DNA of 64,000 nt from Fimbriiglobus ruber (GTDB taxonomy: Bacteria; Planctomycetota; Planctomycetia; Gemmatales; Gemmataceae), in NCBI RefSeq assembly GCF_002197845.1, contig NZ_NIDE01000004.1:248001-312000 (forward strand). Reading direction: 5' to 3'. The number at the start of each line of letters is the position of its first letter. Position 1 is the stretch's first letter. The notes beneath the pieces are model-generated. The model did not search any database. It saw only the letters and a list, made by a program, of their open reading frames with translations, and was not told the DNA's origin. Positions 60,702 to 64,000 of the stretch are shown here, piece by piece. A program made the translations under genes and the position numbers.

Positions 60702-61928
60702 ATGTTCCCACACCCGCCCCCGGGAGATAGCAACTTTGAAAAGTCCCAAACGCCTCCTCAAATAGAGACCCGATCGCCGTCCTCGGACAGGCAAAAGCCG
60801 ATCCCGTTTACGTTCGATTCGTTGGTTCGGTGCCCGGTTACTTCTCTGGTCTGTTTCGCGGCGATTGTGACCTCGTCGCTCGTCTGGCTCGGGCGGTGGG
60901 ATGGCGAGCCAATGTACACGGACTTTCGGGTCTGGGAGGGGCAACTTTGGCGGCTCGCGACTGCGGCTCTGCTACACGTCAATTTCTTCCACCTCGCGTT
61001 CAACCTCTACTGGTTGTGGATTTTCGGAGCCACACTCGAGCGAGCTTTCGGGAGCCTGAAAATCTTGGGCGTTTACCTCCTGTTCGACATCGGATCGTCC
61101 GCGGCCGAATACGGGTTGTCCAGTCCGGGTATCGGCCTTTCGGGTGTTGGATACGGTTTATTCGGCTGTCTTTGCGTCCTTCGGTGGAAAGATTCTAAAT
61201 TCGAAGGCGTGCTGAACCGCCAGATAGTCAAGCTTTTCCTCGGATGGTTCGTTTTCTGTTGGGTGGCGACACAAGCGGGAATCTGGAACGTGGGCAACGA
61301 GGCCCACGCCGCGGGAGCCATTTTGGGCGGTCTGTTGGGTGCGGTAATGGTCGCAGGTGCCTGGTGGCGGTGGCTCGCGACCGGCGGTCTGGCCGTCACT
61401 TTCCTCGTGTTTCTCGTTGCCGGGTATGTCAAATCTCCGTCGTCAGAAGAACTCGCCTTCGCCGCCTACCACGATCTCGAGGCGGATCGAAACGAGCAAG
61501 CGGTTCGCCGGTACGAAGCAGCCCTGGCGCGAAATCCGACAGACGCGGACTCGTGGTTTAATTTGGGATTTGTGCGGCAAAGGACCGGTCAGGTTGAGGG
61601 CGCGGTCGACGCATTCCAACGTGCGAGCAAGATGCGACCGTATGACCAGACCTTCCGGCGGAGTTGGCTCGACGCGAAATTGTCCTGGGCGACCGATCAG
61701 CAAATGAACGGGCACGTGGAAGACGCCGTCACCCTTTATCGCGAGGTGCTGGCGGAAGACAAGGATTCCGCCTTCGGCTGGTACAATCTCGGCACCGCCT
61801 ACGCAGCGCTGAATCGTCTTACCGAGGCACGGGATGCCTTCCAGACGGCCTCCCGATTGAAGCCGGACGAGAAGCAGTTCCATGACGCTCTGGAATCATT
61901 GCCTCCGGGCGTTCTCGAGAACAAATAA
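60702..61928 (+). CDS. Rhomboid-family intramembrane protease with TPR tail
   Basis: 408 residues from ATG at 60702 (gaaaggg upstream). Six or so hydrophobic helices span about 40-245. The rhomboid active site is complete: HVNFFHLAFNLYWLWIFG in helix 2, the Ser of GLSGVGYGLFG in helix 4, and the His of NEAHAAGAILGG in helix 6. TPR repeats follow (about 258-400: RNEQAVRRYEAALARNPTDA, DSWFNLGFVRQRTGQVEGAV, FGWYNLGTAYAALNRLTEAR). The protease cleaves other membrane proteins inside the inner membrane; the cytoplasmic TPR part probably binds partners. It stands alone between terminators. Confidence 0.93.
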   Translation: MFPHPPPGDSNFEKSQTPPQIETRSPSSDRQKPIPFTFDSLVRCPVTSLVCFAAIVTSSLVWLGRWDGEPMYTDFRVWEGQLWRLATAALLHVNFFHLAFNLYWLWIFGATLERAFGSLKILGVYLLFDIGSSAAEYGLSSPGIGLSGVGYGLFGCLCVLRWKDSKFEGVLNRQIVKLFLGWFVFCWVATQAGIWNVGNEAHAAGAILGGLLGAVMVAGAWWRWLATGGLAVTFLVFLVAGYVKSPSSEELAFAAYHDLEADRNEQAVRRYEAALARNPTDADSWFNLGFVRQRTGQVEGAVDAFQRASKMRPYDQTFRRSWLDAKLSWATDQQMNGHVEDAVTLYREVLAEDKDSAFGWYNLGTAYAALNRLTEARDAFQTASRLKPDEKQFHDALESLPPGVLENK

Positions 61929-62029
61929 CTGACACGGAAGGTATGAAAGGACAATACCTCGTGCGAGCGCGGATAGGCTCGATGCCCGCAAACGACAGGT
62001 CGTTACGCTGAAAGGGTGGGAATCGCGGT

Positions 62030-62389
62030 ATGCTGGCGCCTCGGCGAGTGCTGTTCGTCTGCGAAGGGAACCTTCACCGGAGCCCGACCGCCGAACGTCT
62101 CTACTCGACAACGCCCGGCATCGAGGCCCGTTCGGCGGGCCTTTCATATCTGGCACGCACGCAAGTGACTGACGAATTGTTGGCCGGAGCGGATACGATA
62201 TTTGTGATGGAACGCCGGCTACGCAAGTTACTCCGGATGCGATTTGCCGCCGCTCTGAAGGGTAAGCAGTTGGTGTGCCTGGACATTCCCGACGACTACC
62301 AATTCCTTCAGCCCGAGTTGTTGACCGTTCTCACCGAACGCCTTGTCCCACACCTCGGGCTTCCGACCGATTTCAAGGAACATCCGTAA
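62030..62389 (+). CDS. Low-molecular-weight phosphotyrosine phosphatase-like protein
   Basis: 119 residues. The P-loop is VLFVCEGNLHRSPTAERLY, keeping the Cys-X5-Arg-Ser catalytic pattern but with His where the second Cys of CXGNXCRS usually sits. The rest (ARSAGLSYLARTQVTDELL, ADTIFVMERRLRKLLR, VCLDIPDDYQFLQPELL) matches the short LMW-PTP subfamily of about 110 residues, which lacks the usual C-terminal DP motif. It is probably cytoplasmic and removes phosphate from Tyr or a small molecule. Its stop overlaps the start of the hydrolase at 62389 (TAATG). Confidence 0.85.
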   Translation: MLAPRRVLFVCEGNLHRSPTAERLYSTTPGIEARSAGLSYLARTQVTDELLAGADTIFVMERRLRKLLRMRFAAALKGKQLVCLDIPDDYQFLQPELLTVLTERLVPHLGLPTDFKEHP

Positions 62390-63222
62390 TGCTGTCGGTA
62401 ACGAACCACGAGATCGCGGGCGTGCGTTGCGCGATACACGACAGCGATCCCGCCCGGCGTGAAGCCGTCGTGTTCGTCCACGGCAACCCCGGCCCGATGG
62501 ACGATTGGGAGGAACTGGCCCCGGTCGTCGCGAAATTCGCCCGGGTCGTGGCGATGGACATGCCGGGTTACGGCCGGGCCGATCATCCGCGCGATTTCGA
62601 TTACACCATTTCGGGCTACGCCAAATACCTCGGGGCGCTGCTCGACCGCCTGGCCGTCGACCGGGCTCACCTGGTGCTGCACGATTTCGGCGGCGCGTGG
62701 GGCTTGCGCTGGGCGATCGACCACCCGAGCCGCATCGCGAGCCTGACGCTGATCAATACTGGGATCATGGAGGGATATCGCTGGCATTCGTTCGCGAGGA
62801 TCTGGCAGACGCCTATCCTCGGTGAACTGGCTCAACTGACGACAACTGCCTGGGGGACGCATCGGGCTCTGAACCGCATGAGCCCGAAACCGATGCCGCG
62901 GAGCTTCGTCGACCGGATCATGAAGTACGCGGACTGGGGGCACAAGCGGGCGGTTCTGAAGTTGTACCGGGCGTCCAAGAACTTGCCCCAGGCGTTCCCC
63001 GAATTCACGGGGCACACGTTCGCCGAGACGTTGCCGACGTGCGTGCTCTGGGGAGCCGGCGATCCGTTCGTGTCGGTCGACTTCGCGGAGAAGCAGAAGA
63101 AGTTCTTCCCGCTGGCAGAAGTCCACGTCCTGCAAGGTCTGGGGCACTGGCCGTTTATCGACGATCTGCAGGCCGTGCAACGACCGCTGGAGGCGTTCCT
63201 GCGTAGGCAGGCGAAAGGGTAA
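62389..63222 (+). CDS. Alpha/beta hydrolase of the haloalkane dehalogenase/epoxide hydrolase type
   Basis: 277 residues from ATG at 62389; the frame is open 38 codons further, inside the phosphatase gene. The oxyanion region is VFVHGNPGPMDDW, the nucleophile is Asp in LVLHDFGGAWG (where lipases have Ser), a later acid lies in WGAGDPFVSVDF, and the catalytic His is in LQGLGHWPFID. An Asp nucleophile with this spacing is typical of haloalkane dehalogenases and epoxide hydrolases; the substrate is unknown. It is translationally coupled to the phosphatase upstream. Confidence 0.88.
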   Translation: MLSVTNHEIAGVRCAIHDSDPARREAVVFVHGNPGPMDDWEELAPVVAKFARVVAMDMPGYGRADHPRDFDYTISGYAKYLGALLDRLAVDRAHLVLHDFGGAWGLRWAIDHPSRIASLTLINTGIMEGYRWHSFARIWQTPILGELAQLTTTAWGTHRALNRMSPKPMPRSFVDRIMKYADWGHKRAVLKLYRASKNLPQAFPEFTGHTFAETLPTCVLWGAGDPFVSVDFAEKQKKFFPLAEVHVLQGLGHWPFIDDLQAVQRPLEAFLRRQAKG

Positions 63223-63367
63223 AAAGAAACCAGGTGAAATTCCTGCCTCGTGTGCGATATGCTTGTAGTGAGATTGTTTCCTGCGAGACTGCCGGCAGCC
63301 CGCCTTTTATAGACTCGGTAGCCCGTGCCCTCCCCATCCCCTTCCCACCCGGAAGGGGGAGAATTCC

Positions 63368-64000
63368 ATGCTCACGCTGCTCATCAGTGCGGCTCTGCTC
63401 GCCCCGGCTGCGCCGCCCCCGGGCGCGGATGACGCATTTTTCGAGGCCAAGGTGCGGCCGGTTCTGGTCGAGCGGTGCGTTCGTTGCCACGGTCCGGAGA
63501 AGGCGTCCGGCGAACTCCGCCTGGATTCGCGCGAGGCACTCCTCAAAGGCGGCGAGAGCGGGCCTGCGATCGTACCCGGTAAGCCGGCGGAGAGCCTGCT
63601 CGTCCGCGCGGTGAAGCGTGAGAAGAGCGTGACGGCCATGCCGGCGGACAAGCCGCTTCCACCGGACGCGGTGGCCGCCCTGGAAGCCTGGGTCGCAGCC
63701 GGGGCGCCGTGGCCGGTGCGCACCACTCCCGTGAAAGCCGCGCGGCACTGGGCGTTCGAGCCTATGCGCGATGCGCGCCCGTCCACAATCCCTGGCCGAG
63801 TCGGACAGCAACCCGTTGACGCCTTTGTGGAAGCCAAACAGCGCGAGGCGGGCGTCAAGCCGGTCGCCGCGGCGGATAAGATCGCGCTCGTCCGCCGGGC
63901 CACATTCGACCTGACGGGGCTGCCACCGACGCCGGAAGAGGTCGAGGTCTTTCTGAAAGACACGTCGCCGCAGGCGTTCGGCTCCCTGATCGACCGACTG
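63368..64000 (+). CDS. Cytochrome c-domain (PSC1) plus DUF1549 protein, cut by window end
   Basis: ATG at 63368 preceded by ggaaggggga; 211 residues lie inside the window with no stop, so the C-terminus is missing. A signal peptide (MLTLLISAALLAPAAP) is followed by a planctomycete-type cytochrome domain with CVRCHGPEKASGELRLDSRE (heme c motif at about 37-41) and the tail of that domain (PPDAVAALEAWVAAGAPWP). DUF1549 then begins with VDAFVEAKQREAGVKPVAAA and RRATFDLTGLPPTPEEVEVF. It differs from the gene at 10191-13535 in carrying the cytochrome domain at its start, without Ig-like domains. The usual DUF1553 part is expected beyond the window. Confidence 0.93.
   Translation, partial: MLTLLISAALLAPAAPPPGADDAFFEAKVRPVLVERCVRCHGPEKASGELRLDSREALLKGGESGPAIVPGKPAESLLVRAVKREKSVTAMPADKPLPPDAVAALEAWVAAGAPWPVRTTPVKAARHWAFEPMRDARPSTIPGRVGQQPVDAFVEAKQREAGVKPVAAADKIALVRRATFDLTGLPPTPEEVEVFLKDTSPQAFGSLIDRL

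Noticed and set aside
1-64000. CRISPR arrays
   Set aside because: No regularly spaced direct repeats of 21-47 bases with unique spacers; the only tandem repeats (1131-1290) have units of 64-66 bases without spacers.

Overview
The window is high-GC bacterial DNA that looks like a planctomycete of the Gemmataceae (Gemmata/Fimbriiglobus type). This is an inference from content: paired DUF1549/DUF1553 and cytochrome-domain WD40 genes, PQQ-type beta-propellers, FG-GAP repeat proteins with a short N-terminal 'LExRxTP' motif, a c-heme histidine kinase, a giant VIT/vWA/TPR protein behind an ECF sigma factor, and many intergenic inverted repeats. No rRNA, CRISPR array, integrase, insertion sequence or replication origin was seen.

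Layout. 1-4.7 kb: a truncated aldo/keto reductase, a repeat island, a Gfo/Idh/MocA oxidoreductase, a HAD phosphatase and a secreted parvulin-type isomerase. 4.8-15.1 kb: a secreted S53 peptidase with FG-GAP repeats, a PQQ propeller protein, and a two-gene operon (cytochrome-WD40 then DUF1549/DUF1553). 15.1-28.2 kb: gene remnants, a GspE_N/SPFH fusion, trpB, a small toxin-antitoxin-like pair, mutM, a c-heme sensor kinase, an AlgE-like porin, a PQQ lipoprotein and ribD. 28.7-32.4 kb: a CheB-CheR-PAS-kinase-receiver hybrid. 33.2-35.4 kb: a same-strand array of 22 tRNA-like genes. 35.6-39.1 kb: an ArsR-type regulator, a MATE exporter, a degenerate receiver protein and a MazF-type pair. 39.2-49.2 kb: the 3149-residue VIT/vWA/TPR protein, translationally coupled to its ECF sigma factor. 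49.4-60.5 kb: an amidohydrolase/CBM9-like fusion, an aminotransferase, a 39-residue membrane peptide, an FG-GAP protein, a tandem GT2 glycosyltransferase, a large esterase and a frameshifted SMP-30 gene. 60.7-64 kb: a rhomboid-TPR protein, a phosphatase/hydrolase pair and the start of another DUF1549-type cytochrome gene.

How the parts relate. Most CDSs are single-gene units closed by perfect hairpins, often bidirectional between convergent genes. Clear couplings are sigma factor plus giant protein (ATGA overlap), phosphatase plus hydrolase (TAATG overlap), the cytochrome-WD40/DUF1549 operon, and two toxin-antitoxin-like pairs.

The most unusual part is the tRNA array. Its genes lack encoded CCA and mostly carry a CTG trailer instead. 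Three leucine-anticodon members have short class I variable loops, four have G at T-loop position 55, and two adjacent CAT-anticodon members have collapsed D-arms. It may be an auxiliary or decaying tRNA set rather than the housekeeping set.
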